Positions 1 through 9,820 of a stretch of 64,000 bases of DNA are shown in pieces; position 1 is the first letter of the stretch, and each line of letters opens with the position of its first letter. The stretch comes from Gammaproteobacteria bacterium. GTDB taxonomy: Bacteria; Pseudomonadota; Gammaproteobacteria; Xanthomonadales; Wenzhouxiangellaceae. The notes beneath the pieces were generated by a model. It was not told where the DNA came from. It ran no database searches and saw only the letters and a list, made by a program, of their open reading frames with translations. The DNA lies in the NCBI GenBank assembly GCA_009908385.1, contig JAAAPE010000075.1:1-64000 (forward strand), in the 5' to 3' direction. The translations under genes were made by a program, and so were the position numbers.

Positions 1-11
1 GCAACCCGCGC

Positions 12-1787
12 GTGATGGGCACCCACCGCAACGTGGCCGCGTTTTCCTGCGGCGAGCACCGCGTGGCCGTCAAGGCGGTCCCGTTCGAGTCGGTGGGCGA
101 CCTGGTGCGGCTCGTCCAGGCGCACCAGTACGTCCACGGCGTGCAGGGCGCGGCGCTGCTGGCGCAGGCGCGTGCCGTGCCCGAACTGGCCGGGGAGATT
201 CTCACCACGGCCACCAGCCTGCTCAGCGAGCCCGCGGAACGCGGCGCCAGCGACGCGCCGGGGGTCGCCCGCCTGCTCGAGGGAGATTTCAGTCCGCTGT
301 TCCGGCGCAACATCGGGCCCTTGCTCCACCAGGTGCGGGTCGACTACGAACACAAGCTGGTGCTGACTGCCCTCGCCTGGAGCGGGCAGGGCATGCTCTC
401 GGACGATCGCGCGCGCAAGCGCCTGATCGAGGAGTGCTCGCTCAGCCATCGCCTGCGCATGGCTGCCAACCTCTTCCGCAACGGCCTGCAGATGCTCGCC
501 GACGACGTCACGCACACCGACCTCAAGCCCGAGAACATCCTCAACCAGCCCGGCGCGGCCTTCCGGGCGCAGCAGAAGGCCAGGAAGGAGGGCTGGCAGC
601 AGCTCGACCCGCGTGAAATCGACGCCCTGATCGCCGGCGAGAAGATCTACGAAGGAGACTTTTCAGGGATCCATTTCGGCCGGGAAGGCGGCGTGGACAA
701 CCTCGGTCACGGCGAGGGACTGCCCACCTCGATCGCTTACTCGTGCTGGCAGTTCACCGCGCTGGGCCTGAGCGAGGGCAGCCGCCCGACCGCCCTGCGG
801 CAGTCCGAGCAAGCCATGCCGCGGCTCGACGCCCTGCTGCTCGAGCAGGACATCGCCAACCGCGGGACCACGGCCTGGGAGATCGTCTACGGGTCGCTGG
901 TCGACTGCATTCCGCCGTCGGAGAAGGCCCGGCGGCTGCTTGAGCAACGCACGGCACAGGAGCGGCTCGGTCCGCATCTCGAGAAGGCAATCCGACTCAA
1001 ACGGGCCGGGCGCGAGGACGCGGAAGCCATGCGCGAACTCGATACCGCCATCGCGCAGTGCGACCGGCGCCTGCTCGACATCGTCAGCCTGCGTTCGGAG
1101 ACCATCGACCGCAAGGCCCGCACCACGCCGCTGTTCCAATCGGCCCGCGACAACCACAACGGCCTGGCCGTGTGGCTCGATCCCCGCGTCATCGACATGC
1201 TCGACCACCTCGCCTGCGACCTGCGGCGCGAGGACATCACGCGGCGGCGCGTGGCCAAGCTCTACCGCACTGCCGAGACCCTGCTGCGGGCCGAGGCCTG
1301 CCGCCTGGAGCGGGCCGACCGCCGGACGGCCGGCACGCGACGCCATCGAATGGCGACCTACATGACAGCGCGGCGCCTGCACTTCAATCCCGACAGCGGC
1401 CTGCTCGGCATCGCGGAGCTGCCGCGGCAGCTGGCCAAGTTCGGTGAACTCGTCGAGCGCATTCCCGACCCGCGCCGCGCCCTGTCGGAATTCGCGCGCA
1501 CCTGGCCCGACGCCCGTGCCTGGGGGGCGAGCGTGCTCGACACCATGGACGACCTCCGCCTGGCGCTGGCGTCGGGCGAGGGCGGGGAGGGCGAGCGGGG
1601 CCGAGAAGAACTGCGCGACCTGGTGCATTCGGCCCTGCTCAAGGAACACGACAACCGCATTCGCGAGGAAGCGCGCGCCGGCGAGGATCGCATCCGGCCG
1701 CCCTTCCTGGGCCTGTTCGAGCGTCGCCGTCCGCGCGCCTGGTGCATCGACGGCGAGCTCCGACTCGGCTACACCGTCGAGTCCTGA
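12..1787 (+). CDS. Divergent protein-kinase-like protein, probably 5'-truncated by the window edge
   Basis: VAVK motif near the N-terminus and a catalytic-loop-like THTDLKPENIL; frame is open to the window edge (RNPRV upstream of the listed start); long C-terminal region not recognised. Confidence 0.6.
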   Translation: MMGTHRNVAAFSCGEHRVAVKAVPFESVGDLVRLVQAHQYVHGVQGAALLAQARAVPELAGEILTTATSLLSEPAERGASDAPGVARLLEGDFSPLFRRNIGPLLHQVRVDYEHKLVLTALAWSGQGMLSDDRARKRLIEECSLSHRLRMAANLFRNGLQMLADDVTHTDLKPENILNQPGAAFRAQQKARKEGWQQLDPREIDALIAGEKIYEGDFSGIHFGREGGVDNLGHGEGLPTSIAYSCWQFTALGLSEGSRPTALRQSEQAMPRLDALLLEQDIANRGTTAWEIVYGSLVDCIPPSEKARRLLEQRTAQERLGPHLEKAIRLKRAGREDAEAMRELDTAIAQCDRRLLDIVSLRSETIDRKARTTPLFQSARDNHNGLAVWLDPRVIDMLDHLACDLRREDITRRRVAKLYRTAETLLRAEACRLERADRRTAGTRRHRMATYMTARRLHFNPDSGLLGIAELPRQLAKFGELVERIPDPRRALSEFARTWPDARAWGASVLDTMDDLRLALASGEGGEGERGREELRDLVHSALLKEHDNRIREEARAGEDRIRPPFLGLFERRRPRAWCIDGELRLGYTVES

Positions 1788-1804
1788 GCGCGACGCCGGG
1801 TCGG

Positions 1805-2506
1805 CTACCAGCCTTCGGGCAGATCCCCCTGCCGTTCGACTTCCCCGCGATCGGCCAGGAAGCCGCCGACGAAGCGCATGCCCCGGGCCTGGCCGTCCCG
1901 GCCGGTCACGAACTCCACCACCAGCGGTTCCGCGCCGGGATTGGTCCACTGCTGCTCGAAGCGCAGATCCCCGACGGATTTCATGTACCAGGGCGCGACG
2001 TCGCCCCACATGGCGCCGACCATGAGGTAGCCGGGCGGGATCTCGCGGCCTTCTATCGCCTGGTTGCGGGCGCGGGTGACGAAGAAATCGCGGCCCGGCC
2101 GGTCGTCGCTGCCGTAGACGCCGTGAAAGCGTTCGAGGTCGTCGCGGGGCTGGCCGAGCGCGAAGGGCTCGTCATTGTCTGATTCCGCGTCGGGATCGGC
2201 AGCCTGCAACTCGCGCTCGCCTTCGGCGTGGTTCTTCCGGCCGGCGTCCGCGGCGGGGGCGTCCGGCGTCGAACGCTGGCATTGCCCCCATTCCATCGCG
2301 CATTCGCCGGCACAGGCGGCCAGCTGCTGCAGCTCCGTCGGCGGCATGACCCGCTCGCCGGCCTCGGCGCGGGATTGCAGTGCCTCCATGGTCGAGCGCA
2401 TTTCGGCGAAGGCCCGGCAGGAGCAGTCGCACGCCTGGGCGGCGGCGCCGGGGGCGATCAGCGCGAGCGACAGCAAGGCGGGCAGGGCGAACATCGATCG
2501 GGGCAT
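1805..2506 (-). CDS. Secreted hypothetical protein, Cys-rich N-terminal region
   Basis: Start MPRSMFALPALLSLALIAPGAAAQACDCSC (signal peptide) with AGGAGG-like RBS; the longer ORF start at 2659 is less likely. Confidence 0.6.
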   Translation of the reverse strand: MPRSMFALPALLSLALIAPGAAAQACDCSCRAFAEMRSTMEALQSRAEAGERVMPPTELQQLAACAGECAMEWGQCQRSTPDAPAADAGRKNHAEGERELQAADPDAESDNDEPFALGQPRDDLERFHGVYGSDDRPGRDFFVTRARNQAIEGREIPPGYLMVGAMWGDVAPWYMKSVGDLRFEQQWTNPGAEPLVVEFVTGRDGQARGMRFVGGFLADRGEVERQGDLPEGW

Positions 2507-2645
2507 CACGAACCTCCTGGCCTGTTCGGCGGCATGGACCCGAATACCAATACCCACTGCAACGGGAAAGCGCGCGCGATCACGCCATACGCGATTCCCC
2601 CGCAGCGGATTGACGGCCCCGCTCCGAGGCCCGAGAATTCGGGTC

Positions 2646-3281
2646 ATGAGACTGCACACCTTTCCCGAAGCCCCCAGCCCGCGGCGCGTTCACCTGTTCC
2701 TGGCCGAGAAGGGCATGGAGATCGAACAGGTCGTCGTCGACATGCGCAAGGGCGAGCACATGAGCGACGCGTTCGCCGCCCTCCATCCCGATTGCACCCT
2801 GCCCGTGCTCGAACTCGACGACGGTACCTGCCTGAGTTCCTGCGCGGCGATCTGCCGCCACCTGGAAGCGATCCAGCCCGAGCCGCCGCTGCTGGGGCGC
2901 ACGGACACGGAGCGGGCCCGAATCGACGACCGCGACCGCTGGGTCGAGATGAACGGCATGCTGGCGGTGATGGAAGGATTCCGCAACGCGATCAAGGGCT
3001 TCAAGGATCACGCGCTGCCCGGGCGACGGCCGGTCGAGCAGATTCCCGAACTGGCCGAGCGCGGCCGCCGCCGTTTCGGCTGGTTCATGCACGATCTCGA
3101 CGCCAGCCTGTCGGATAAGGACCATATCGCCGGGGACGATTTCAGCGTCGCCGACATCACGGCCCTGGTGACGATCGATTTCGGCCTGCGCGGCCTGAAG
3201 ATGGCGCTGCCCGACGAGGCGGCATCGCTCAAGGCATGGCACGAGCGCGTGTCGAACCGCCCGGCGATCCGGGGCGCCTGA
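2646..3281 (+). CDS. Glutathione S-transferase family protein
   Basis: MRLHTFPEAPSPRRVHLFLAEKG..., TLPVLELDDGTCLSSCAAICRHLE, DDFSVADITALVTIDF: GST N- and C-domain motifs. Confidence 0.85.
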   Translation: MRLHTFPEAPSPRRVHLFLAEKGMEIEQVVVDMRKGEHMSDAFAALHPDCTLPVLELDDGTCLSSCAAICRHLEAIQPEPPLLGRTDTERARIDDRDRWVEMNGMLAVMEGFRNAIKGFKDHALPGRRPVEQIPELAERGRRRFGWFMHDLDASLSDKDHIAGDDFSVADITALVTIDFGLRGLKMALPDEAASLKAWHERVSNRPAIRGA

Positions 3282-3297
3282 CCCGCCAGAATAAAGA

Positions 3298-3328
3298 AAC
3301 GCCCGAAGCGCGGTGCACTTCGGGCGTT
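3298..3328 (+). terminator. Putative Rho-independent-like terminator after the GST gene
   Basis: Perfect 11-bp inverted repeat AACGCCCGAAG-(9)-CTTCGGGCGTT, 17 bp after the stop codon. Confidence 0.6.
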
Positions 3329-3594
3329 GTCGGAGAGCCCTGCACATTGCGACCCGCGTCAGGGAGAGTCTCGCGTTCGCTCTCGCGGGGCCCGGACAGG
3401 GCGTGGCGCCAACGCCAATTGGCTTTCGGGAGCCAGGCCGGTACCGGACTTTCCGACGCCTCGCGTGCGCGCCGTCGCTGCAGGACGGGGTGCGGCTGGC
3501 GGGGTCGGAACGCGTCGGTGCATGGTGGCCGGTACACGGTGGGCTTGACTGGATACTGCCGCGGGGGGCGCCGATCTCTCACCGGCGGCGCGGA

Positions 3595-6500
3595 TCAGCC
3601 CTGCAGCGAGGTGCCCGACAGGATGAAACCGGCCCAGTAGTAGGGGTGCGCCGTGGCGCGGTGCCGGCGCATGTGGCGCTGCGCCGCGCCCAGCGCACGG
3701 GCCGGCGACTGGCCGTCCACCAGCAGGTGCCGGTAGAAGACCTGCATGAATTCGGCCGTTCGCGCGTCGTCGATCTTCCACAGCGTGCTCAGCACGTCCC
3801 GGGCGCCGGCCACGATGAACGGCCGTGCCAGGCTGAGCGCGCCGCCGCCGGCCGGCACCGGTCCCTTGCCCGTTTCGCAACCGCTCAGGACCACGAGGCG
3901 GGCCTGGAGGGAGAGCTCCGCGATGTCCATCGGGCGCAGCAGCGAGGGGCCGGGACCGTTCTCGTCGGCCAGCAGCAGGGCGGACAGGCCGGGGTACTCG
4001 AGGTCGACGAGTCCATGGGTGGCGATGTGGATCAGCGGGTAGCCGCCCAGTCCGCCCTCCAGCAGGAACTGCCGCGAAGCGGCGCGGCCGGTGCGAACCC
4101 GGACGTCCACGGCGCCGTCGTCCAGCGCAGCTAGGAGCTCCGCCTCGCGCTGCGTGCCCGGCAGGCCGGTCAGCATGCCGCTGCGCATCAGCTGCCCGAC
4201 CAGGCTGCGTTCCGGGAAAGGCGTGGCCGGTGCGTCGTCCGACTGCCAGCCCGGGTTGGCGAGGACGATCATTCTCGCGTCCGCCCCTGGAGGGGACGGT
4301 TCCGTCGCGGGGGCCAGGGCGGCGATGCGGCGCAGCGTGACCCGATCGCCGAGCAGGGTGCCGTCGACGGCGAGCAGGCCGAAGGGCAGGGCCTGCAGGT
4401 TGCCGTGCGGCTCGATCAGGATTTCTTCGACGTTTTCGATCACGCCGGAGGCCGGGCCGGCGAGCAGGTCGCCCAGTTCGCCCGCCAGTCGGCCGATGGC
4501 GCCGACCGCCTGGCGGGGGTGACGCAGTCGCGCCAGGAGACTCGAGACCCCCGCCTCGATCCGTCCGGACCCGGGCAGTTCGAACTGCCGGATACCGTCG
4601 GCCGAAACGGTCCACAGCAGGCTGCCTTCCGGCGTCAGGTAATAGCTCAACAGGGCCCGCTCCGCGCCGAGCTGCGCCTGCACGGCGGCCAGGTCGGGCG
4701 GCGGCGTGGTTCCGGCGGCCTCGTCGAGCCCGCGCAGGCGGGATTCGATCTCGTCGATCTGCAGCAGCAGCCCGCTGGCGGCGCTGTCTGCCGTTCCCGC
4801 GAGACGGATCTCGTGCAGGCGTGTCATGAGTTCGCCGTGGCGATCGAGCAGGTCCTGCCGTGTCGCCCGGGTGCGGCCGCGCCGCTGTGCCAGCCGGAGG
4901 TCGATCGACTCGGCGGCGCGAATGCGCGCGCTCGCCGCCCAGGCCTGTTCGGGCCGGTCGAGCGAGGCGAGCAGCCGGACATGGCGGTCGTCGATGCGGC
5001 CCAGGGTGGCCGACAGGCCCAGCCGGCGGATATCGCCCAGCGACTGCCTTCTCAGGTCCAGCGCGCGTTCGAAGGCTCGGGTGCTGGCGTCGAGCCGGGC
5101 CGTTTCATCGCCGTCGTGAAGCCGGACGAGCGCTTCGAGGACCAGCAGTTCCCGGAAGACGCGCCGCGTTTCCCGGAAGACCTCGAGCGCGTCGTGCAGC
5201 AGCGGCTCGGCTTCGTCGGGCCGTCCGGCCTCGATCAGCGCCAGGGCGAGGCGATAGGCGACGATGGCCGCCTCGCCGGGTTGTTCGTGCCGGGCCATCG
5301 CCCGGTGAATCGACTCCTGGATCCCGACGGCCCGGTCCGACCGGCCGTCGAGCAGCCGGACGTGGGCGCGGCGGCTTTCCAGCATTCGATGCTGGCGCGA
5401 TTCCGGCCGGTCGGCCACCAGCGCCAGCGCGGCGTCGATGGCGGCGACCGCCGCCGGATAGTCGGCCAGGTCCTGCTGCAGGTCGGCCAGGTTGCGCAGG
5501 GCGCGCAGGCGCGCATTGAGATCCTCGGGCTCCAGGTCGACGGCTTCCTGCGCATAGTGCAGGGCGCTCTCGGTGTCGCCGAGGCGGGCGTAAAGCTGGC
5601 TGAGGCGGACGCGGACTTCGCTCATCCAGCGCCTCGCCCCGTCGGCGTCGAATCGCTCCTTGGCCTGCGAGAGCAGCGGCAGGGCTTCGTCGAGTCGCCC
5701 CTGCCGAATCAGCAGGCCGGCCAGGTTGTGCCTCGCCTCGGCACCCGTGCGGGCCCGGGTGACGTGCCCTTCCAGCGCCAGCACGTTGCGCCAGTAGCGT
5801 TCGGCGAGCGCCGAGTCGCCCTGCTGGCCGCGCACGATAGCGAGGTTGTTGAGCGTGTTCAGCGCCCAGGTCAGTTCCGCCGCCGGGTCCGTCGGCGCAG
5901 CGTCGGCTTCCGGATCCGGCGCATTCGAACGCAGGTCGATCGGGCCCTGCAGGATCGTCAGGGCCACCTCGAAATGGACGGCCGCCTCGGCGAGCTGGTC
6001 CAGGCGCATGTGGACCAGGCCGAGATTGTTGTTGGCGCCGGCCACGGCGGTCTGGTCGCCCAGCTCGATGAACAGGGGTTCGGCCATGCGGAAGCGGGTC
6101 GCGGCCTCCTCGAGCTGGCCCTGCCTCAGGTCGACCAGGCCGAGGGAGTTGATCGCGGCGGCGCGGCCGCCGGCATCGTCCAGTGCGTCGAAGATCGTCT
6201 GCGCGGCGAGGTAGTGGTCGCCCGCCTCATCGAGTCGATCGGCGGCGCGCAGGAAGGACGCGAACTCGAAGTGGGCGACCGCGAGCCAGTGGCGGTGGCT
6301 GGTCGACGAAAGCGCTTCGATCGCGTCCCGGTAGGCCTCGCCGGCATCGACGTCATCGGCCCCCGCGCCGAGATAGCGGTCGAGCCGCAGGTCGATGGCG
6401 CGGCTCAGCGAGTCGGCGGCCGTGCCCGGGAAGTCGGGCGGGCAGGGCGCGAGGGTGACTTCGGCGGGCTCGATCGGGAAATCCTCGAGCGACCGGAAGC

Positions 6501-6774
6501 GGATGGCTTCGACCGCTTCCCCGGGCACGGGCAACAGGTAGCGTCCGTCGCGCCCCAGCCAGCTGCCAGCGCGGAAACGAACGTCGCCGTCGGCGTCGAG
6601 GTATTCCGCGATGATGTCGACGCCCCGGTTGCGCGCCTGGGCGCAGGGCGCGACGCTGCCGAAAACGTCGTCAGCGCCGAGCGTGAAGCCGGGCTCCTCG
6701 GCGAGCGCCGCTCCGGGTGATGCCAGCCACCACAGGATGGCCGACAGCGCCCCGAAAGCGGTGCTTCGAGTCAT
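3595..6774 (-). CDS. Exported TPR-repeat protein with C-terminal CHAT (caspase-like) peptidase domain
   Basis: Signal-peptide-like N-terminus (MTRSTAFGALSAILWWLASPGAALAEE), TPR-like repeats, C-terminal LIHIATHG ... VVLSGCETG (CHAT His/Cys dyad) and DVLSTLWKIDD. Confidence 0.88.
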   Translation of the reverse strand: MTRSTAFGALSAILWWLASPGAALAEEPGFTLGADDVFGSVAPCAQARNRGVDIIAEYLDADGDVRFRAGSWLGRDGRYLLPVPGEAVEAIRFRSLEDFPIEPAEVTLAPCPPDFPGTAADSLSRAIDLRLDRYLGAGADDVDAGEAYRDAIEALSSTSHRHWLAVAHFEFASFLRAADRLDEAGDHYLAAQTIFDALDDAGGRAAAINSLGLVDLRQGQLEEAATRFRMAEPLFIELGDQTAVAGANNNLGLVHMRLDQLAEAAVHFEVALTILQGPIDLRSNAPDPEADAAPTDPAAELTWALNTLNNLAIVRGQQGDSALAERYWRNVLALEGHVTRARTGAEARHNLAGLLIRQGRLDEALPLLSQAKERFDADGARRWMSEVRVRLSQLYARLGDTESALHYAQEAVDLEPEDLNARLRALRNLADLQQDLADYPAAVAAIDAALALVADRPESRQHRMLESRRAHVRLLDGRSDRAVGIQESIHRAMARHEQPGEAAIVAYRLALALIEAGRPDEAEPLLHDALEVFRETRRVFRELLVLEALVRLHDGDETARLDASTRAFERALDLRRQSLGDIRRLGLSATLGRIDDRHVRLLASLDRPEQAWAASARIRAAESIDLRLAQRRGRTRATRQDLLDRHGELMTRLHEIRLAGTADSAASGLLLQIDEIESRLRGLDEAAGTTPPPDLAAVQAQLGAERALLSYYLTPEGSLLWTVSADGIRQFELPGSGRIEAGVSSLLARLRHPRQAVGAIGRLAGELGDLLAGPASGVIENVEEILIEPHGNLQALPFGLLAVDGTLLGDRVTLRRIAALAPATEPSPPGADARMIVLANPGWQSDDAPATPFPERSLVGQLMRSGMLTGLPGTQREAELLAALDDGAVDVRVRTGRAASRQFLLEGGLGGYPLIHIATHGLVDLEYPGLSALLLADENGPGPSLLRPMDIAELSLQARLVVLSGCETGKGPVPAGGGALSLARPFIVAGARDVLSTLWKIDDARTAEFMQVFYRHLLVDGQSPARALGAAQRHMRRHRATAHPYYWAGFILSGTSLQG

Positions 6775-6779
6775 TCAGG

Positions 6780-7349
6780 TCACTGGCCGCCGTCGCTGCC
6801 GGTGCCGTGGCCGTCGTCGGGTGGGGCAAGCGACCTGAGGGTAGTATCTTCCTGGGTGTCGATGTGCCAGTAAATGACGTCTTGTCTTTTGCATTCGGAG
6901 TCAATTTCGCCGGCGTCGAAATGGTTCTCCGGCGCCTTTTCGTCGATCCAGCGCTCGCAATCGGATATCGTTGTGCTTAGCTCTGAACCTTTCAGAATGG
7001 CCATTGTTAGATCCTTGATTTGGCCATGCTCCTGAAATTCCGCTTCGAGAATCGGGACCTCGCAGCGAATAGTGCAGAGATTCTTGATCTTCAGTGGAAA
7101 TGATCGTCGGCTACCATCGGTGGCCTCCTCAACTATCAGCGCGAGCCGGTCGTTAGCGTCCAGGAAAACACCGAAGAGATCTCGATCCTTGATGTGGCCA
7201 TAATCCGGGCACTTTTGGCCCGTATCGTTCGTCCGGCAAGTCTCAGCGTGCCACTGGAAATTGATCAGGCTGGAATCGGCTTGCGCCATCATCGGCATTA
7301 AGAGCAGCAGCAAGACAATTAACTTCGCCAAATTTCTTGTGTTCATCAT
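6780..7349 (-). CDS. Small secreted hypothetical protein in the sigma/CHAT operon
   Basis: Signal peptide MNTRNLAKLIVLLLLLMPMMAQA; five Cys in the mature part; directly adjacent to both neighbours. Confidence 0.6.
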   Translation of the reverse strand: MMNTRNLAKLIVLLLLLMPMMAQADSSLINFQWHAETCRTNDTGQKCPDYGHIKDRDLFGVFLDANDRLALIVEEATDGSRRSFPLKIKNLCTIRCEVPILEAEFQEHGQIKDLTMAILKGSELSTTISDCERWIDEKAPENHFDAGEIDSECKRQDVIYWHIDTQEDTTLRSLAPPDDGHGTGSDGGQ

Positions 7350-7982
7350 TCAGTCCTCCCTCAATCGATAGGTCTTGAGTACTTCGCCCTCGGGCGAACG
7401 CACCTCGATGCTCTTCAGCGAATTCCCGCCCGGCGCGAGTATCGTGAGATAGCCACGTTCGTCCGGCACCTCTGATTCCCAGATCAGGCTGCCGGCGTCG
7501 CGCACGAGTTCGAGCTGGAACGATTCGTGCTGGTGGGCCGAAACGTCGATTTCCAGGAACACGGGCCCTTCGTGGCCCGACAGGTTCACCGGCGGGTCGG
7601 CGCTCTTTGGCAACAGGCTGCGCTGCTCGAACAGCGTGATCACCGGCACGCCGGTGCTGGGCGACTGCAGGCGCTCGATTCGATCGCCGAGGTGCAGCGA
7701 ATACACGCCGAGCAGCACCGCGGCGGCCCCGAAAGAGGCGGCCAGCGCCCAGGCCAGGTGCGGTAGCGGCGCCGACGACGCGGTGCCGTCCGCCGCCCCG
7801 GACGATGCGGCTCGTTCGTTCTCCTCGAGCCCGCGCCTGAGCAGGTCCTCGGTCTGCACCCGTTCGAACAGGTCGTCGTCTTCGAGCATTTCGAGTTCCA
7901 GCTCACGCGCCTCCTCTTCACTGGCCTGCCCACGCACGTACTCGGAGATGCGCCGATCCAGGTTCTTGGGTCCATCGCTCAT
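7350..7982 (-). CDS. Putative single-TM anti-sigma-like protein
   Basis: N-terminal ISEYVRGQASEEEARELELEMLEDDDLFERV resembles cytoplasmic anti-sigma domains; one TM (LAWALAASFGAAAVLLGVYSLHL); ~110-aa periplasmic tail; downstream of an ECF sigma gene. Confidence 0.6.
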   Translation of the reverse strand: MSDGPKNLDRRISEYVRGQASEEEARELELEMLEDDDLFERVQTEDLLRRGLEENERAASSGAADGTASSAPLPHLAWALAASFGAAAVLLGVYSLHLGDRIERLQSPSTGVPVITLFEQRSLLPKSADPPVNLSGHEGPVFLEIDVSAHQHESFQLELVRDAGSLIWESEVPDERGYLTILAPGGNSLKSIEVRSPEGEVLKTYRLRED

Positions 7983-8050
7983 GCGGAATCACCCCGGCGT
8001 GGCATATGAAGTACTGTCGTCATGGCTGCTGATCTCCCATCGCCGCTTGG

Positions 8051-8695
8051 CTAGCGCACGGTCAGGTCGCGGCCGAGCCGGGCTTCCAGGATCTGCCGGA
8101 AGCGCTGGCGGGCCCGGTAGAGGACGCGGTCGAAGTGCTCGGGGCTGAGTTCCAGGGACGCGCAGATGCTTTCCTTGTCTTCTTCGCGCAGGTAGAAACG
8201 CCGCAGGATGTCGCGGTCGCGTTCGACCGTGAGCTCGCCGAGCAGCTCGCGCACCAGTCGCGCGAGCTCGCTGCGCTCGAGGCGGTCGGCCAGCAGCGGC
8301 TCGGCCGTCGCCGCCCGGTCGATCGCGTCGTAGTCGGGGTGGGTGTTGCGGCGGAAATAGGTGCGTGCCTCGCCGCGCGCGAGGTTGACGGCGGTCTGGT
8401 GCAGGAAGGCGGCGAGTTTCTCGGGTTCGTCGAGCCCCGAGTCGCGCAGGCGCTCGATCACGACGATCAGCGCTTCCTGGCGCAGGTCGGCGGCCAGCGC
8501 CGGCTCGCGGACGTGGCGGCGCAGCAGGAACTCGATCCTCGGGCCATAGCGGCGCGCAAGCGCTTCCTCGGCGCTCCGGTCGCCCTGCCGGATTCGGCGG
8601 GCGAGCTCCGCCGCGAGCTGTCCGCGCTGCTGTGCGTCGTTCAACGGCTGTCCCCGATCGTGTTGTGCCGCGGGGTCCCTCAACCCCTGATCCAC
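8051..8695 (-). CDS. ECF-type RNA polymerase sigma factor
   Basis: LADLRQEALIVVIERL ... ELTVERDRDILRRFYLREEDKESICASLELSPEHFDRVLYRARQRFRQ; GTG start at 8695 (TTG at 8644 possible); the longer ORF is antisense to 8804..9787. Confidence 0.78.
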   Translation of the reverse strand: MDQGLRDPAAQHDRGQPLNDAQQRGQLAAELARRIRQGDRSAEEALARRYGPRIEFLLRRHVREPALAADLRQEALIVVIERLRDSGLDEPEKLAAFLHQTAVNLARGEARTYFRRNTHPDYDAIDRAATAEPLLADRLERSELARLVRELLGELTVERDRDILRRFYLREEDKESICASLELSPEHFDRVLYRARQRFRQILEARLGRDLTVR

Positions 8696-8803
8696 GGCTG
8701 ACTGGAAAGATCGTATCACGCCGGTTCGCCGTCCCGCCGGGTACTCTTGAACTTCGATACTGCCGGCCGTACTAATCAATTCGATTGCCAGAGGAGACCA
8801 TCC

Positions 8804-9787
8804 ATGTCCGACACCCGCGAGCGCGACAGCGCCCTGCTGACCATCGCTCTTTTCGCCGCCTTCGCCGACGGCTCCAAGCACGCCGACGAGCGCGAGGAAA
8901 TCCGCAATATCGCCGAGTCGCTCGCCGGTGAAGGTGACGGTCCCGACCTGCGCGCGCTCTACCAGGACGTCCTGCTCAAGCGTGTGGACCTGGCTGAATC
9001 CGCCCGGCGGCTGGCGGATCCGGGGGAAAAGCACCTCGCCTACGAGATGGCGGTGGGCGTTTGCGACGCCGACGGTCGCATGACCGGCGACGAGCGCGCT
9101 TTCCTTGACAACCTCCGTGGCCTGCTGGGCATGGATGCCGGCGAGTCGGAAGAAATCGAGCAGGAGGCCGAGCAGGTCGTGGAAATGACCGAGGCCGCCG
9201 CGCCGGCGACCGTTTCGCAGGCGGCCGCGACGCAGCCGCCGGCGGGCAGCGCCACGGCGGTCGACGAGGCGGCCATGGACAAGACGATCCTGAACTACTC
9301 GATCCTCAACGGCGCGCTGGAGCTGCTGCCCCAGTCCTGGGCCTCGATGGCCATCATTCCGCTGCAGATCCGCATGGTCTACGGCATCGGCAAGGAGTAC
9401 GGGGTCGAGCTCGATCGCGGCCACATCAAGGAATTCCTGGCCACGCTGGGCGTGGGCATGACCTCGCAGTATCTTGAGCAGTTCGGCCGCAAGCTCATCG
9501 GCGGCCTGTTCCGTTCGGCCGGCGGCCGTACCGTCGGTCGGGTGGGGCGCGCGGCGACGGGCATGGCGTTTTCCTTCGCCACGACCTACGCGCTCGGCAA
9601 CGTGGCGCGGCGCTACTACGCGGGCGGGCGGCAGATGAGCACCGAACTGCTCAAGTCGACCTTCAACGAAATGCTCGGCTCGGCCAAGGAGAAGCAGAGC
9701 GAGTTCCTGCCGCAGATCGAGCAGAAGGCGCAAAACCTCGACATGGGCCAGGTCATGAGCCTCGTCAAGGGCGGCGGCCGGGTCTGA
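8804..9787 (+). CDS. TerB-like domain protein with C-terminal DUF697-like region
   Basis: ALLTIALFAAFADGSKHADEREEIRNIAESLAG, CDADGRMTGDERAFLDNLRGLLGM; hydrophobic C-terminal domain; RBS GAGGAGA. Confidence 0.65.
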   Translation: MSDTRERDSALLTIALFAAFADGSKHADEREEIRNIAESLAGEGDGPDLRALYQDVLLKRVDLAESARRLADPGEKHLAYEMAVGVCDADGRMTGDERAFLDNLRGLLGMDAGESEEIEQEAEQVVEMTEAAAPATVSQAAATQPPAGSATAVDEAAMDKTILNYSILNGALELLPQSWASMAIIPLQIRMVYGIGKEYGVELDRGHIKEFLATLGVGMTSQYLEQFGRKLIGGLFRSAGGRTVGRVGRAATGMAFSFATTYALGNVARRYYAGGRQMSTELLKSTFNEMLGSAKEKQSEFLPQIEQKAQNLDMGQVMSLVKGGGRV

Positions 9788-9820
9788 TCCGCCGGTCTGC
9801 GTGTCCGTGACGAAGCTGCG

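Noticed and set aside
663-2009. 448-aa minus-strand ORF
   Set aside because: Antisense to the kinase-like gene; no recognisable domain.
4405-6720. 771-aa plus-strand ORF
   Set aside because: Antisense shadow of the CHAT-TPR gene; composition typical of reversed high-GC coding sequence.
3595-6774. CHAT-TPR as part of a type III-E CRISPR (Craspase) system
   Set aside because: No gRAMP/Cas7-11, Csx30/31, cas1 or CRISPR repeats nearby, and the protein has a signal peptide.
8696-9733. N-terminal extension of the 560-aa ORF containing the sigma factor
   Set aside because: Antisense to the TerB-like gene; GTG/TTG starts at 8695/8644 are more credible.
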